Counted from the stretch's first letter, positions 1-9,824 are shown. The stretch is DNA of 64,000 bases from Sphingomonas sp. NFR04 (GCF_900114095.1 NZ_FORV01000003.1:471822-535821), one strand, 5' to 3'. Made by a program: numbers and translations. The notes: a model not told the origin generated them from the sequence alone.

Positions 1-343
1 GCTCCAGGAAGCCGTGCTGCGCGCGGTGGATGCCGAGGTCGGTCTCCATCTCCTTGTAGATGTTGACCAGGCTCGGCGGCACCCGCACGCCGGGCTTCAC
101 CGAGAAGCACAGGCCGTGCGCCTGGCCCTCGCCATGATAGGGATCCTGCCCGAGGATGACGACGCGCACCTGTTCCAGGGGCGTCAGGTCGAGCGCGCGG
201 AACCACGCGTTGCCCGCCGGGAAGATGCGCTTCCCCGCCGCCTTCTCGGCGCGGAGATAGTCGCGCAGCGCCGCCATATAGGGCTGGGCGAATTCCTCCT
301 CCAGCGGGGCGAGCCAGCTCGGGTGGAGCTTCACGGTAGACAT
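1..343 (-). CDS. ung: Uracil-DNA glycosylase, N-terminal part (cut by window edge)
   Basis: Only the first 114 codons are in the window; the gene continues past the left edge. Family-1 uracil-DNA glycosylase excises uracil from DNA as the first step of base excision repair. The signature GQDPYH, carrying the catalytic Asp, is at residues 65-70, and the HGLCFSV uracil-pocket segment follows at about 76-82, so the visible half is intact. The ATG at 343 lies 4 bp after the ubiG stop on the same strand, suggesting the two are co-transcribed although their functions are unrelated. The family is clear; only the C-terminal part with the HPSPLS-type motif cannot be checked. Confidence 0.93.
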   Translation of the reverse strand, partial: MSTVKLHPSWLAPLEEEFAQPYMAALRDYLRAEKAAGKRIFPAGNAWFRALDLTPLEQVRVVILGQDPYHGEGQAHGLCFSVKPGVRVPPSLVNIYKEMETDLGIHRAQHGFLE

Positions 344-347
344 CCGA

Positions 348-1079
348 TCAGGCCCGTACCGCGGTGACCAGATAGTTGAGCGCGTCATGCTCGTTCACCA
401 CGAAGCCGCGCGTCGGCGAGAAGGTCAGGCCCCGACGATCGAACACCTTCAGGCCTGCGTCGACCAGCAGCGCCTCCAGTTCCTCGGGCTTGAGGAAACG
501 GCTCCAGTCGTGCGTGCCCTTGGGAATCGCGCCGGTGCCCTCGGCGAGCGTGATCATCGCCAGGCGCGACAGCGGCGTGCGGTTGGGCGTGGAGAGCACC
601 ATCAGCCCGCCCTCGGCCAATGCTCCCGCCAGCCCGCGCACGAAGGCAGCGGGATCGCTCACATGCTCGATCACTTCCATCGAGGTGACGAGATCAAAGG
701 TCCGCCCCGCAAGGTCCTCGATGCCGCCATGGACATAGTCGATCGGCAGCCCGGAGAGTTCGGCATGCGCACGCGCCGCGCCGATATTCTCGGCGGCCGC
801 GTCCACCCCGGTTACCCGCGCGCCGAGACGGGCCAGCGGCTCGCACAGCAGCCCGGCGCCGCAGCCGACGTCGATCGCGGTCTTGCCGGTCAGCGGCATG
901 AAATCGGCCGAATCGCCTGCCCAATGCGCGTCGATCGCGCGGCGAATATAGCCCAGCCGCGCAGGATTCAGCCTGTGGAGCATGGCGGAGGAACCCTTTG
1001 GATTCCACCAATCGGCCGCCAGACGACCGAAATGTTCCGCTTCACGGGGGTCAATCGTAGCTATTGTTGCGTTCGGCAT
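348..1079 (-). CDS. ubiG: Ubiquinone biosynthesis O-methyltransferase UbiG
   Basis: A 243-residue SAM-dependent class I methyltransferase, the normal UbiG length. UbiG performs both O-methylations of ubiquinone synthesis at the inner membrane face. The N-terminus has the family hallmark of a few residues leading to [11 protein letters not shown], followed by the SAM-binding motif [10 protein letters not shown] at about residues 69-78 and a TSMEVIEHV motif typical of UbiG at about 130-140. The gene is divergent from lysC with a gap of about 58 bp and sits directly upstream of ung on the same strand. Confidence 0.95.
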   Translation of the reverse strand: MPNATIATIDPREAEHFGRLAADWWNPKGSSAMLHRLNPARLGYIRRAIDAHWAGDSADFMPLTGKTAIDVGCGAGLLCEPLARLGARVTGVDAAAENIGAARAHAELSGLPIDYVHGGIEDLAGRTFDLVTSMEVIEHVSDPAAFVRGLAGALAEGGLMVLSTPNRTPLSRLAMITLAEGTGAIPKGTHDWSRFLKPEELEALLVDAGLKVFDRRGLTFSPTRGFVVNEHDALNYLVTAVRA

Positions 1080-1137
1080 CGCTGGCTCCTATCAGGCACG
1101 CCCATCTCTCCCAAGGGCAGGAAACAAGCAACCAGCC

Positions 1138-2409
1138 ATGGCGCGTATCGTAATGAAGTTCGGCGGCACATCGATGGCCGGGATCGAGCGTATCCGCAGC
1201 GTCGCCGCCCGCGTCAAACGCGAATGGGAGGCGGGCAACCAGGTCGCCGTGGTCGTCTCGGCGATGGCGGGCGAGACCGACCGGCTGGTCGGCTTCTGCC
1301 GCGAGGCCTCGTCGCTCTACAACCCCAAGGAATATGATGTCGTCGTCTCGGCCGGCGAGCAGATCACCAGCGGGCTGCTGGCGATCGCGCTGCAGGCGAT
1401 CGGCGTGCCGGCCCGCTCCTGGCTCGGCTGGCAGCTGCCGGTGCAGACCTCGGACGCCTTCGCCAAGGCGCGGATCGAGGATATCGGCACCGACGCGCTG
1501 CTCGCCAGCATGGGCGCGGGCGAAGTTGCGGTGGTGCCGGGCTTCCAGGGCGTGCACGACAACCGCATCACCACGCTGGGCCGTGGCGGATCGGATACCT
1601 CGGCGGTGGCGGTGGCGGCGGCGGTGAAGGCCGATCGCTGCGACATCTACACCGATGTCGACGGGGTCTACACCACCGATCCGCGCATCGTGCCCCGCGC
1701 ACGCAAGCTGAAGCGCGTGACCTATGAGGAAATGCTCGAACTCGCCAGCGTCGGCGCCAAGGTGCTCCAGACTCGTTCGGTCGGCCTGGCGATGAAGGAA
1801 GGGGTTCGCGTGCAGGTGCTCTCGTCCTTCACGGGCGATGACGCGCCGATGGCAGATACATTGCCCGGGACGATGATCGTGGGCGAAGAGGAGATTCAGG
1901 ACGTGGAACGCCAGCTCATCACCGGCATCGCGCACGACAAGAACGAGGCCAAGATCACGCTCACCGCAGTGCCGGACAAGCCCGGCGCGGTGGCATCGAT
2001 CTTCACCCCGCTTGCCGATGCCAGCATCAACGTGGACATGATCATCCAGAACATCGCGCACCAGAGCGCCGGCAGCGCCAGCGCGACGGACGTGACGTTC
2101 ACGGTGCCGGCGGCGGATCTTGCCCGCTCGCTGGAGATCCTGGCGCAGCAGAAGGAAGCGATCGGCTTCACCGGCATCAGCCATGACACGCGGGTGGCAA
2201 AGGTGTCGGTAGTCGGCGTCGGCATGCGCAGCCATGCCGGCGTTGCCGCGACGATGTTCCAGACGCTGGGCGCGCGCGGCATCAACATCCAGGCGATCAC
2301 CACGTCGGAGATCAAGGTCTCGGTGCTGATCGAAGAGGATTATACCGAGCTGGCGGTGCGCGTGCTGCACACCGCCTATGGCCTCGACGCGGACGACGTC
2401 GCCGCCTGA
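1138..2409 (+). CDS. lysC: Aspartate kinase LysC
   Basis: A 423-residue monofunctional aspartokinase catalysing ATP-dependent phosphorylation of L-aspartate, the entry step to lysine, threonine, methionine and diaminopimelate. The start ATG at 1138 gives the canonical N-terminus MARIVMKFGGTSM, whose KFGGTS motif binds ATP; an in-frame upstream extension would be spurious. The kinase domain covers roughly residues 1-240, including TTLGRGGSDTSAVA at about 140-153. Two ACT domains follow (about 265-335 and 345-420), which bind lysine/threonine for feedback inhibition in this family. An aggaaac stretch about 14 bp upstream may serve as ribosome site. It is divergent from ubiG and convergent with the GH115 gene. 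Confidence 0.96.
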   Translation: MARIVMKFGGTSMAGIERIRSVAARVKREWEAGNQVAVVVSAMAGETDRLVGFCREASSLYNPKEYDVVVSAGEQITSGLLAIALQAIGVPARSWLGWQLPVQTSDAFAKARIEDIGTDALLASMGAGEVAVVPGFQGVHDNRITTLGRGGSDTSAVAVAAAVKADRCDIYTDVDGVYTTDPRIVPRARKLKRVTYEEMLELASVGAKVLQTRSVGLAMKEGVRVQVLSSFTGDDAPMADTLPGTMIVGEEEIQDVERQLITGIAHDKNEAKITLTAVPDKPGAVASIFTPLADASINVDMIIQNIAHQSAGSASATDVTFTVPAADLARSLEILAQQKEAIGFTGISHDTRVAKVSVVGVGMRSHAGVAATMFQTLGARGINIQAITTSEIKVSVLIEEDYTELAVRVLHTAYGLDADDVAA

Positions 2410-2437
2410 CCCGTGCGCGGGGGCGTGGCCGGACCGG

Positions 2438-5023
2438 CTACGCCCCCGTCTTCACGACGAGGCGCTGGAGGACCACATTGTCGTCGATGCGCCAGACCTT
2501 CACGACATGGGCACCGGGCGCCACCGCGGGGAAGCGCGCGACGAGCGTGCGGCCGTTCTCCTCGACCGCCTTGTTCCAGTCGCGCTGGGCTTGGGTCTTG
2601 GTGTCGTTGGGGGCGGGGACGAGCGTGTCGGTGAGGATCTGCACCGGGCCGTCATTCACCGACACGCCGATGCGCTGCTGGTTGCGCCCCGTCGTGTCGA
2701 GGGTCGGCACCAGCTCCAGCGCGACGGTGAGCGGGCCACCCTTCGGTAGCACCACTGCATAGTCGACATGGACGCCGTCCGCCGCAGCGGTGGCGGGGCG
2801 ACCCTGCGGGAAGGTCGTCACCGCGCCCTGCGTGCGGCCGAGATGCGGCACGCGACGCCAGTTTAGCCCCTTGCCGCCGCTGGCTGCCACGAAGTCCGGT
2901 GCCTCGATCACGATCTGATCGGCGGGGCGCGAAGGCGGCACGAAGACGATCGGCCCGGCCTTGCCGTCAACGCGGCGCACCATCGGCATCACCTGCTGCT
3001 TGGGCTCCTGCCAGTTGGTGTAGCCAATATGGGTCTGGGCCATCATCCCGTCCCATTTGCCGCCGTTCAGCGCGTGATAGGCGGCGGTGATCTCCGTATC
3101 GCGGGCGAAGGCGCGCTCGGCCTGCTCGGCGAACGCGTTGGCGCGCGCGTCGTTGGCTGCGGCCAGACGGCGGTTCCACGCGACGGCGTAGTAAAGCCGG
3201 TAGACGTTCGCGACCGCGAGGATCGGGTGCTCGACCAGCTGGAACCACGCGTCGCGCGCATCGGCGGCGATGCGGGGCTTCACCGCCGCCATGTCGCGCT
3301 CCAGCGCCTCCCATTCGGCGACCACGCGGCCGAAATCCCCGCCGTCGAGCTTGCCGTCACTCCGCACCGGGCCGAGCGCGAAGCTATCGGCGTCAAGCAG
3401 CTCGGGCTTCCGCCGTGCGGCGAGCTGGCCATAGCGGGTGAGCAGCGCGCCGACCTTCTCCGCCTGCGCCGGACCGAACGCCGCGCCTGCCCAACGCGCC
3501 GGATAGGCGGCCATCGTCTCCAGCGTCATCGCCTCGGGGTTCCACGCTTGCTCCAGGAAGAAGCTCAGCGGATATTCCATCGGCTTGAGGTCGCCGACAT
3601 TGACGATCCAGATCGTCCGCGCGCCCCGCTGCCAGGCGAGGTCCATCTGCTGCCAGTTCTTCTCGATCTGGTTGGTGTTCAGCCACTTGTAGTTGCGCGG
3701 TGCCCCCACATAATCGAAATGGTAGTAGACGCCGTAGCCGCCCTTGCGGTTGAGGTCGGCGGTCGCCAGCCGGCGGATCTGGCCCCAATTGTCGTCGGCG
3801 AACAACAGCGTGACGTCGTCCGGCACGCGCATGCCGTGGTCGTAATAATCCTGCACTTCCTTGTAGAGCGCCCACATCTGCGGCGTCGCCTCGGCGGGGC
3901 GCTTGGTCACATCGGCCAGAATGCTGCGCTGGTCCGCCACGATCTTCTCGAGCAGCCCGGTGGCGGTGCCCTCCGCCATCGCCTCGTCGCCGTCGCCACG
4001 CATGCCGACGGTGACCAGGCAGTCATAGCCCTTGCCGTCGCCCTTCGACATCATCCTCTCGATGCCGCCCCGCCAGAAGCGGCGGAGATTCTCGGCATTG
4101 GTTGCGTAATCCCATTTGCCGCCGGTGACGCCCTGGTCGGTGTTGCGGTGCCATTCCTCCTGCGCGCGGGTCATCGGCTCGTGGTGCGAGGTGCCCATCA
4201 CCACGCCCATCGCGTCGGCGAGCACCATGTTCTGGGGATCGTCGTCGTTGAACGCCTTGCCCCACATCGCCGGCCACAGATAATTGCCCTTCAGCCGCAG
4301 CAGCAGCTCGAAGACATGGGCGTACATCGCGGCGTTGATCCCGCCGAAATGCTTCTTGGCCCAGCCGCTGAAGGCGGGGTCCTCGTCGTTGATGAAGAAG
4401 CCGCGATAGCGCACCCGCGGCTGGTCGCGCCGCGAGCCGGGGGCGAGCGTCACATCGGCGCGGCGGCGCACCGGCACGTCGGCGAACCAGTGCCAGGGCG
4501 AGACGCCGATCCGCTGGGAAATATCGTAGGTGCCATAGACCGCGCCGCGCCGATCCGACCCCACGATCACCAGCGCCTGGGGGATGCCGGGGGCAGGGTT
4601 GTCGAGCACGATCTGGCGATAGGCTTCCCATTCGCCCTGCAGGTCGTGCACGTCGATCCGGCCCTGCCGCACCAGCGCGTCGAGCATCGGCGAGCGGCCG
4701 AGCTGGGCGATCAGCACCACTGGCGCCTTCGCCTCCTCGAGCTTCTCGATACGGCGCGGGGCGGTGCCGCCGACACGCGCGAGATCCTGGGCGAAGGCAT
4801 CCGCGACATGGGTGAGCGCCGGGTCGGCACCTGCATCCACCACCAACGTCGCGGGCACGCCGCCGCGGATCAGCGGGAAGCCGACTCCCTTGCCGTCCAC
4901 CAGGGCGAGCGGCTCCGACGAGGTGCCGGCATGCGCAGCGCCTGCGGCCAGCGCCGCCGCGGCCGATGCTTGCAGCAGCATGCGGCGATCCACCGCGAGG
5001 AGAGAATCAACGGGGGAGGACAT
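2438..5023 (-). CDS. Glycoside hydrolase family 115 (xylan alpha-glucuronidase type)
   Basis: An 861-residue exported protein. The N-terminus has a twin-arginine-like signal (DRRMLLQASAAAALAAGAAHA, about residues 12-32). Residues from about 150 onward match GH115: GTYDISQRIGVSPWHWFADV, a FFINDEDPAFSGW segment, then LKGNYLWPAMW and a GTSHHEPM block, all characteristic. Known family members remove (4-O-methyl)glucuronic acid side chains from glucuronoxylan, including from internal positions, in the periplasm or outside the cell. A beta-sandwich module probably forms the C-terminal part. A perfect LacI-type palindrome lies 26 bp upstream of the start, implying sugar-dependent repression. The gene stands alone, convergent with lysC. 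Exact substrate is inferred from family. Confidence 0.9.
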   Translation of the reverse strand: MSSPVDSLLAVDRRMLLQASAAAALAAGAAHAGTSSEPLALVDGKGVGFPLIRGGVPATLVVDAGADPALTHVADAFAQDLARVGGTAPRRIEKLEEAKAPVVLIAQLGRSPMLDALVRQGRIDVHDLQGEWEAYRQIVLDNPAPGIPQALVIVGSDRRGAVYGTYDISQRIGVSPWHWFADVPVRRRADVTLAPGSRRDQPRVRYRGFFINDEDPAFSGWAKKHFGGINAAMYAHVFELLLRLKGNYLWPAMWGKAFNDDDPQNMVLADAMGVVMGTSHHEPMTRAQEEWHRNTDQGVTGGKWDYATNAENLRRFWRGGIERMMSKGDGKGYDCLVTVGMRGDGDEAMAEGTATGLLEKIVADQRSILADVTKRPAEATPQMWALYKEVQDYYDHGMRVPDDVTLLFADDNWGQIRRLATADLNRKGGYGVYYHFDYVGAPRNYKWLNTNQIEKNWQQMDLAWQRGARTIWIVNVGDLKPMEYPLSFFLEQAWNPEAMTLETMAAYPARWAGAAFGPAQAEKVGALLTRYGQLAARRKPELLDADSFALGPVRSDGKLDGGDFGRVVAEWEALERDMAAVKPRIAADARDAWFQLVEHPILAVANVYRLYYAVAWNRRLAAANDARANAFAEQAERAFARDTEITAAYHALNGGKWDGMMAQTHIGYTNWQEPKQQVMPMVRRVDGKAGPIVFVPPSRPADQIVIEAPDFVAASGGKGLNWRRVPHLGRTQGAVTTFPQGRPATAAADGVHVDYAVVLPKGGPLTVALELVPTLDTTGRNQQRIGVSVNDGPVQILTDTLVPAPNDTKTQAQRDWNKAVEENGRTLVARFPAVAPGAHVVKVWRIDDNVVLQRLVVKTGA

Positions 5024-5048
5024 CGCAACTCCTGGATTTTCTTATGGT

Positions 5049-5062
5049 TGATAGCGCTATCA
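5049..5062. promoter_or_regulatory. LacI-family operator-like palindrome upstream of GH115
   Basis: TGATAGCGCTATCA is a perfect 14-bp palindrome with the central CG step typical of LacI/GalR operators. It closely resembles the xylose-regulator (XylR) operators known from Caulobacter. It sits 26 bp upstream of the GH115 start codon, where a repressor would block the promoter. No LacI gene is in the window, so the regulator must be encoded elsewhere. Confidence 0.65.
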
Positions 5063-5158
5063 TGACCAGTTGCGGTTTGGCGGGCAAGGAGGAAACCGGC
5101 ACATCGCGATGGTTGCGGCCCCTTGCAGAGTCCGCCCCCGCGGCGCTAGGCGCGCTCG

Positions 5159-6190
5159 ATGACCAGCACCTCCACGATCGGCGCCGAGCGCCTGGCCCGC
5201 CGCATGGCGCGCGGCTGCGAATTCCTGGGCAGCGAGACCGCCATCCTGGGCGGCGCGATGTCCTGGGTATCTGAGCGCAACCTCGTCGCCGCCATTTCCA
5301 ACGCGGGTGGCTTCGGCGTGATCGCGTGCGGCGCGATGAGCCCCGAGCTGCTCGACGCGGAGATCGCCGCGACCAAGGCGCTGACGGACAAGCCGTTCGG
5401 CGTCAACCTGATCACCATGCACCCGCAGCTGTTCGAGCTGATCGAGGTGTGTGGCAAGCACGGCGTGGGGCATGTGGTGCTCGCGGGCGGGCTGCCGCCG
5501 GCTGGCTCGCTCGACGCGATCAAGGGCCACGGGGCCAAGCTGATCTGCTTCGCGCCGGCGCTGAGCCTCGCCAAGAAGCTGATCCGCTCGGGTGTCGACG
5601 CGCTCGTCGTCGAAGGTATGGAAGCCGGCGGCCATATCGGCCCGGTCTCGACCAGCGTGCTGGCGCAGGAAATCCTGCCCGAGGTGGCTTCGCAGGTACC
5701 CGTGTTCGTTGCCGGCGGCATCGGCCGCGGCGAGGCGATCGCGGGCTATCTCGACATGGGGGCGGCGGGCGTCCAGCTCGGCACCCGCTTCGCGGCGGCG
5801 ACGGAGAGTATCGCGCATCCCAATTTCAAGAAGGCGTTCATCCGCGCCTCGGCGCGCGACGCGATCGCCAGCGTGCAGATCGATCCGCGCCTGCCGGTGA
5901 TCCCGGTGCGCGCGCTCAAGAATGCCGGCGGCGAGCTGTTCACCGCCAAGCAGCGCGAAGTGGCGCAGGCGCTGGACCAGGGCGGCATCGAGATGGCCGA
6001 GGCGCAGCTGCAGATCGAGCATTACTGGGCGGGTGCCTTGCGCCGCGCGGTGATCGACGGCGATATCGAGCATGGCAGCGTGATGGCCGGCCAGTCGGTC
6101 GGCATGGTCACCAAGGAAGAGCCGGTCGCGACGATCATCGCAACGCTGATGGCCGAAGCCGCCCACGCGCTGGAGAAGCGCGCGGCGTAA
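5159..6190 (+). CDS. Nitronate monooxygenase family flavoprotein
   Basis: A 343-residue FMN-dependent TIM-barrel protein of the nitronate monooxygenase / FabK-like enoyl reductase family. The family oxidises alkyl nitronates or reduces enoyl-ACP. Visible family landmarks are the N-terminal GGAMSWVSERNLVAAISNAG region (about 31-50), the EGMEAGGHIGP motif with the conserved His (about 155-165), VFVAGGIGRGEAIAGYLDMG (about 182-201) and GVQLGTRFAAATES phosphate-binding loop (about 204-217). The start at 5159 is the first ATG; a second in-frame ATG at 5204 would remove 15 residues. The gene is divergent from GH115 and followed by a palindromic repeat. Which of the two activities applies cannot be told from sequence. 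Confidence 0.85.
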   Translation: MTSTSTIGAERLARRMARGCEFLGSETAILGGAMSWVSERNLVAAISNAGGFGVIACGAMSPELLDAEIAATKALTDKPFGVNLITMHPQLFELIEVCGKHGVGHVVLAGGLPPAGSLDAIKGHGAKLICFAPALSLAKKLIRSGVDALVVEGMEAGGHIGPVSTSVLAQEILPEVASQVPVFVAGGIGRGEAIAGYLDMGAAGVQLGTRFAAATESIAHPNFKKAFIRASARDAIASVQIDPRLPVIPVRALKNAGGELFTAKQREVAQALDQGGIEMAEAQLQIEHYWAGALRRAVIDGDIEHGSVMAGQSVGMVTKEEPVATIIATLMAEAAHALEKRAA

Positions 6191-6211
6191 GACTGCGCGC
6201 GCTCCACAAAC

Positions 6212-6316
6212 CCATCGTCATCCCCGCGCAGGCGGGGATCCATTGGCGCTGAATCCGCGGTTCCTGCCCCCAGCGTCCTGGCAAATGGATTCCCGCCTTC
6301 GCGGGAATGACGATGG
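6212..6316. repeat. Dispersed palindromic (REP-like) repeat, copy 1
   Basis: About 105 bp with terminal inverted arms (6212-6224 reads CCATCGTCATCCC and 6303-6316 reads back as GGGAATGACGATGG). Inner pairing involves CCCGCGCAGGCGGG and the CCCGCCTTCGCGGG block at 6292-6305. The same arm sequences recur at 20954-21045, so this is a family of repeats. It lies just after the nitronate monooxygenase gene and before ptsP. The rest of the 6191-6426 gap shows nothing else I can identify apart from the ptsP promoter region. Confidence 0.8.
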
Positions 6317-6426
6317 TTGGTTCGGCGGGCATTCTCTGCCTGCCGCAGCGTCCGCGGTTCCGTATTCCGCGCTTTTGCTGCGCGCCCGGCTTGGCGCGGG
6401 TGCGCACAATCTGTTACCGCTGATCC

Positions 6427-8703
6427 ATGGCCTTGACCGCAGCCGCCTCCGCCCGGGAAATCCTCACCCGCCTGCACGACCTGATGGCGAAACGGCTGCC
6501 GGTCCAGTCGAAGCTGAATTCGGTCGTCAACATCATCGGCGAGGCGCTGCACAGCGAGGTCTGCTCGATCTACCTGCTGCGCGAAGGCGTGCTGGAGCTG
6601 TTCGCCACCCGCGGTCTGGCGCAGGAAGCGGTGCACGTCACCAGGCTGGGGCTCGGCGAGGGGCTGGTCGGCACCATCGCCGCGCATGTCGAGACGCTCA
6701 ACCTCGACGAGGCGACCAGCCACCCCAATTTCGTCCACAACCCCGAAACGGGCGAGGACCGCTTCCACAGCTTTGCCGGCGTGCCGATCATCCGGCGCGA
6801 GCGGGCGGTGGGCGTGCTCGCCGTGCAGCATGTCGATCCGCGCCGCTATGCCGATATCGAGATCGAGGCGCTGCAGACCGTGGCGATGGTGCTCTCCGAA
6901 CTGATCGCGAATGCCGAGCTGATCGACGCCACCGGCGGCACCTCCACCCGGCTCCAGCCCACCGCGGCGGGCACGATCCGCGGCTTCCGGCTGGTCGAGG
7001 GCATGGCGCGCGGCGTGGCCGTGTTCCACCAGCCGCGCATCACCATCGAACATACCGTCGCCGAGGATACCGAGGCCGAGCGCCACCGCGTCTATGCCGC
7101 GTTCGACAAGATGCGCGAACAGATCGACCGCATGACCAGCCAGGCCGAGTTCGCCATCGGCGGCGAGCATGAGGAGATCCTCGCCACCTACAAGATGTTC
7201 GCCTATGACGAAGGCTGGAGCCGCCGCATCAACGAGGCGATCGATTCCGGCCTGACTGCGGAGGCGGCGATCGAGCGCGTCCAGCAGCGCACCCGCCAGC
7301 GCATGCGCGAGATCGACGATCCGCTGCTCCGCGACCGGATGCACGACCTGGAGGACCTGTCCAACCGCTTGCTGCGCATCGTCTCGGGCCAGCTCGGCAC
7401 CGCCGCGCAGTTGGGGCTGCGGCAGGATTCGATCCTGATCGCGCGCAATTTGGGGCCGGCCGAACTGCTCGAATATGACCGCCGGCGGCTGAAGGGCGTG
7501 GTGCTGGAGGAAGGTTCGCTCACGGCGCACGTCACCATCGTCGCCCGCGCGATGGGCGTGCCGGTCTTGGGTCGCGTCCGCGAGATCCGCCGCGAGGTGG
7601 CCGAGGGCGACCTGCTGCTGCTCGACGTGGGCGAGGAAAGCCTGTTCGTGCGGCCGTCGCTGGTGATGGAGGAGGCGTTCGAGGCCAAGCTCGCGCTCAG
7701 CCAGAAGCGTCGCGCGGCGTTCGCCCAGCTCAAGAACGTCGCACCCGTCACCAAGGACGGGCACCGGGTGACGGTGATGGTCAATGCCGGGTTGCGCGAC
7801 GATGTGGCGGCGCTGGACCTGACTGGCGCCGACGGGATCGGCCTGTTCCGCACCGAATTTCAGTTCCTCGTCTCCGCGACGCTGCCGCAGCGCGAGGCGC
7901 AGCGGCGGCTGTATCGCGACGTGCTCGAAACCGCCGGCGATCGGCCGGTGGTGTTCCGCACCGTCGATATCGGCGGCGACAAGGCGCTGCCCTATCTCAA
8001 TCACGACGAGGATGGCGAGGAAGAGAACCCCGCCATGGGCTGGCGCGCGCTGCGGCTGGCGCTCGATCGCGACGGTCTGATGAAGGCGCAGGCGCGCGCG
8101 CTGATCGAGGCGGCGGCTGGACGCACGCTCAACGTGATGTTCCCGATGGTCTCCGAACCCTGGGAGTTCGACGAGGCGCGGGCGCTGTTCGAGGCGCAGC
8201 ATGGCTGGCTTGCCGCGCGCGGGCGCAAGATGCCGACCGAGATCCGCTACGGCGCGATGCTCGAGGTGCCGGCGCTGGCCGAGGTGCTCGACCTGCTGCT
8301 GCCCAAGCTGCAGTTCCTGTCGATCGGCACCAACGACCTCACCCAGTTCCTGTTCGCCGCCGATCGCGCGCATCCCAAGCTGGCGCTGCGCTACGACTGG
8401 CTGAGCCCGGCGATCCTGCGCTTCCTCAAGCGGGTGAGCGACCAGGCGCGCGCCGCGGGCGTACCGGTGGCGGTGTGCGGCGAGATGGGCGGGCGGCCGC
8501 TCGAGGCGCTGGCGCTGATCGGGCTGGGCATCGACCGGCTGTCGATCACCCCCGCCGCGGTGGGGCCGATCAAGGCGATGCTGCGCGGCCTCGATCGCGG
8601 CGCGGTGATGGCGGCGATGGACGAGATGCTGCGGCACCCAGAGGCTCCCTTACGCGACGTGCTGACCGCCTGGGCGGAAGCGCAGGGCGTCGAACTGGCC
8701 TGA
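6427..8703 (+). CDS. ptsP: Phosphoenolpyruvate-protein phosphotransferase PtsP (EI-Ntr)
   Basis: A 758-residue enzyme I of the nitrogen phosphotransfer system. An N-terminal GAF domain (about residues 1-165) precedes the enzyme I core. PtsP transfers phosphate from PEP via its active-site His to NPr and EIIA-Ntr, linking carbon and nitrogen status, potassium uptake and PHB metabolism in proteobacteria. The phospho-His loop reads GSLTAHVTIVARAMG (about residues 363-377); DGIGLFRTEF and a CGEMGG motif mark the PEP-binding barrel (about 465-700). Length matches PtsP rather than the shorter sugar-type EI. It stands alone with a short noncoding gap on each side; no NPr or EIIA gene is nearby. Confidence 0.93.
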   Translation: MALTAAASAREILTRLHDLMAKRLPVQSKLNSVVNIIGEALHSEVCSIYLLREGVLELFATRGLAQEAVHVTRLGLGEGLVGTIAAHVETLNLDEATSHPNFVHNPETGEDRFHSFAGVPIIRRERAVGVLAVQHVDPRRYADIEIEALQTVAMVLSELIANAELIDATGGTSTRLQPTAAGTIRGFRLVEGMARGVAVFHQPRITIEHTVAEDTEAERHRVYAAFDKMREQIDRMTSQAEFAIGGEHEEILATYKMFAYDEGWSRRINEAIDSGLTAEAAIERVQQRTRQRMREIDDPLLRDRMHDLEDLSNRLLRIVSGQLGTAAQLGLRQDSILIARNLGPAELLEYDRRRLKGVVLEEGSLTAHVTIVARAMGVPVLGRVREIRREVAEGDLLLLDVGEESLFVRPSLVMEEAFEAKLALSQKRRAAFAQLKNVAPVTKDGHRVTVMVNAGLRDDVAALDLTGADGIGLFRTEFQFLVSATLPQREAQRRLYRDVLETAGDRPVVFRTVDIGGDKALPYLNHDEDGEEENPAMGWRALRLALDRDGLMKAQARALIEAAAGRTLNVMFPMVSEPWEFDEARALFEAQHGWLAARGRKMPTEIRYGAMLEVPALAEVLDLLLPKLQFLSIGTNDLTQFLFAADRAHPKLALRYDWLSPAILRFLKRVSDQARAAGVPVAVCGEMGGRPLEALALIGLGIDRLSITPAAVGPIKAMLRGLDRGAVMAAMDEMLRHPEAPLRDVLTAWAEAQGVELA

Positions 8704-8815
8704 CCATCCACCGGAATGATTTCCTCCCCGGCGTTGACAGCGATACGGCCGGGAGGGCATCCCCTGCAGCATAAGGCGGACGTTCCAGGGTCTAACGCGT
8801 TCGCCGGAGGACAGA

Positions 8816-9742
8816 ATGCAAGGCGACATGCCCGAAGAATTCACCCCGACATCCGCGCGCCCCGGCGATCGTCTGCGCGCCGCGCGCGAAGCCATGGGGC
8901 TGGATCTCCCCGAGATCGCCGCGCGCACCCGCATCCCCCAGCGCCACCTCGAAGCGATCGAGCAGGGCACCTATTCCGGGCTGCCGTCGATCACCTATGC
9001 CAGCGGCTTCGCCAAGGCCTATGCCCGCGCGGTCAACGTTGACGAAGTGTCGATCGCGCAGGACGTCCGCGCCGAGCTCGGCCAGATCGAGCGGCCCGCC
9101 ATCACCCCCGAATATCCGCTGCAGGAGCCGTCGCGCGCCGCCCCCGGCGGGATCGTCTGGTTGGGCGTGATCGTCGCGCTGGTGATCGTCGCCGGCATCG
9201 GCATCTGGTACGGCACCGACTGGTTCCGCGGCGGCAGCGCCTCGCAGGGCGACAGCCTGGTCCAGCAGCTCGAGCCATCCCCGACCCCCACGGCCCCCGC
9301 CCCCGCGCCGGCACCGACGCCGACCGTTCCCGCGGTCGAGCATGTCACCTTGGTCGCCCGCGGCCCGGCCTGGATCCGCATCACCGACGCGACCGGCAAG
9401 AAGCTCGCCGAGAAGGAACTGGCCGCCGGCGAGCGCTATGACGTGCCCGACGATGCCGACCATCCGCGCATCCGCACCGGCCGCCCGGACCAGCTGCAGG
9501 TGCTGCTCAACGGCAGCGAAGTCGCCCCGCTCGGCACCGAGGTGAAGGTGGTCGAGGCCGAGCTGACCTCGGCGGCGCTGCGTGCCCGCGGCCAGCCGGG
9601 TGCTACCCCGTCGCCGACGCCGGACGCGACCGCCGCCGCGACGCCGCTGCGTCGCCGCAGCACCCCGCGCGCCAGCAGCACCGATGCGACCGCGGCCCCT
9701 GCGGCCGCCACCACGCCGGCGGGTGACACGCCCAACCCCTGA
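8816..9742 (+). CDS. RodZ-like helix-turn-helix membrane protein
   Basis: A 308-residue single-pass protein with RodZ architecture. A cytoplasmic Cro-like helix-turn-helix (HTH_25) spans about residues 18-85 (GDRLRAAREAMGLDLPEIAA), a membrane helix about 120-138 (GGIVWLGVIVALVIVAGIGIW), a Pro/Ala/Thr-rich linker, then a DUF4115 beta domain (about 180-260) in the periplasm, and a low-complexity Ala/Thr/Pro tail. RodZ links MreB to the cell-wall elongation machinery. A strong GGAGG about 5 nt upstream supports the ATG at 8816 (a second ATG follows four codons later). It is followed by cpoB, tilS and ftsH on the same strand. Confidence 0.85.
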   Translation: MQGDMPEEFTPTSARPGDRLRAAREAMGLDLPEIAARTRIPQRHLEAIEQGTYSGLPSITYASGFAKAYARAVNVDEVSIAQDVRAELGQIERPAITPEYPLQEPSRAAPGGIVWLGVIVALVIVAGIGIWYGTDWFRGGSASQGDSLVQQLEPSPTPTAPAPAPAPTPTVPAVEHVTLVARGPAWIRITDATGKKLAEKELAAGERYDVPDDADHPRIRTGRPDQLQVLLNGSEVAPLGTEVKVVEAELTSAALRARGQPGATPSPTPDATAAATPLRRRSTPRASSTDATAAPAAATTPAGDTPNP

Positions 9743-9824
9743 GGGGGTGGCGCAAGCGGGCGCCGCTTGGCTATAGCGGCGCCACGCCTCCGTTCCCCGG
9801 GAGGCGCGTAAGGATTGATCGACG

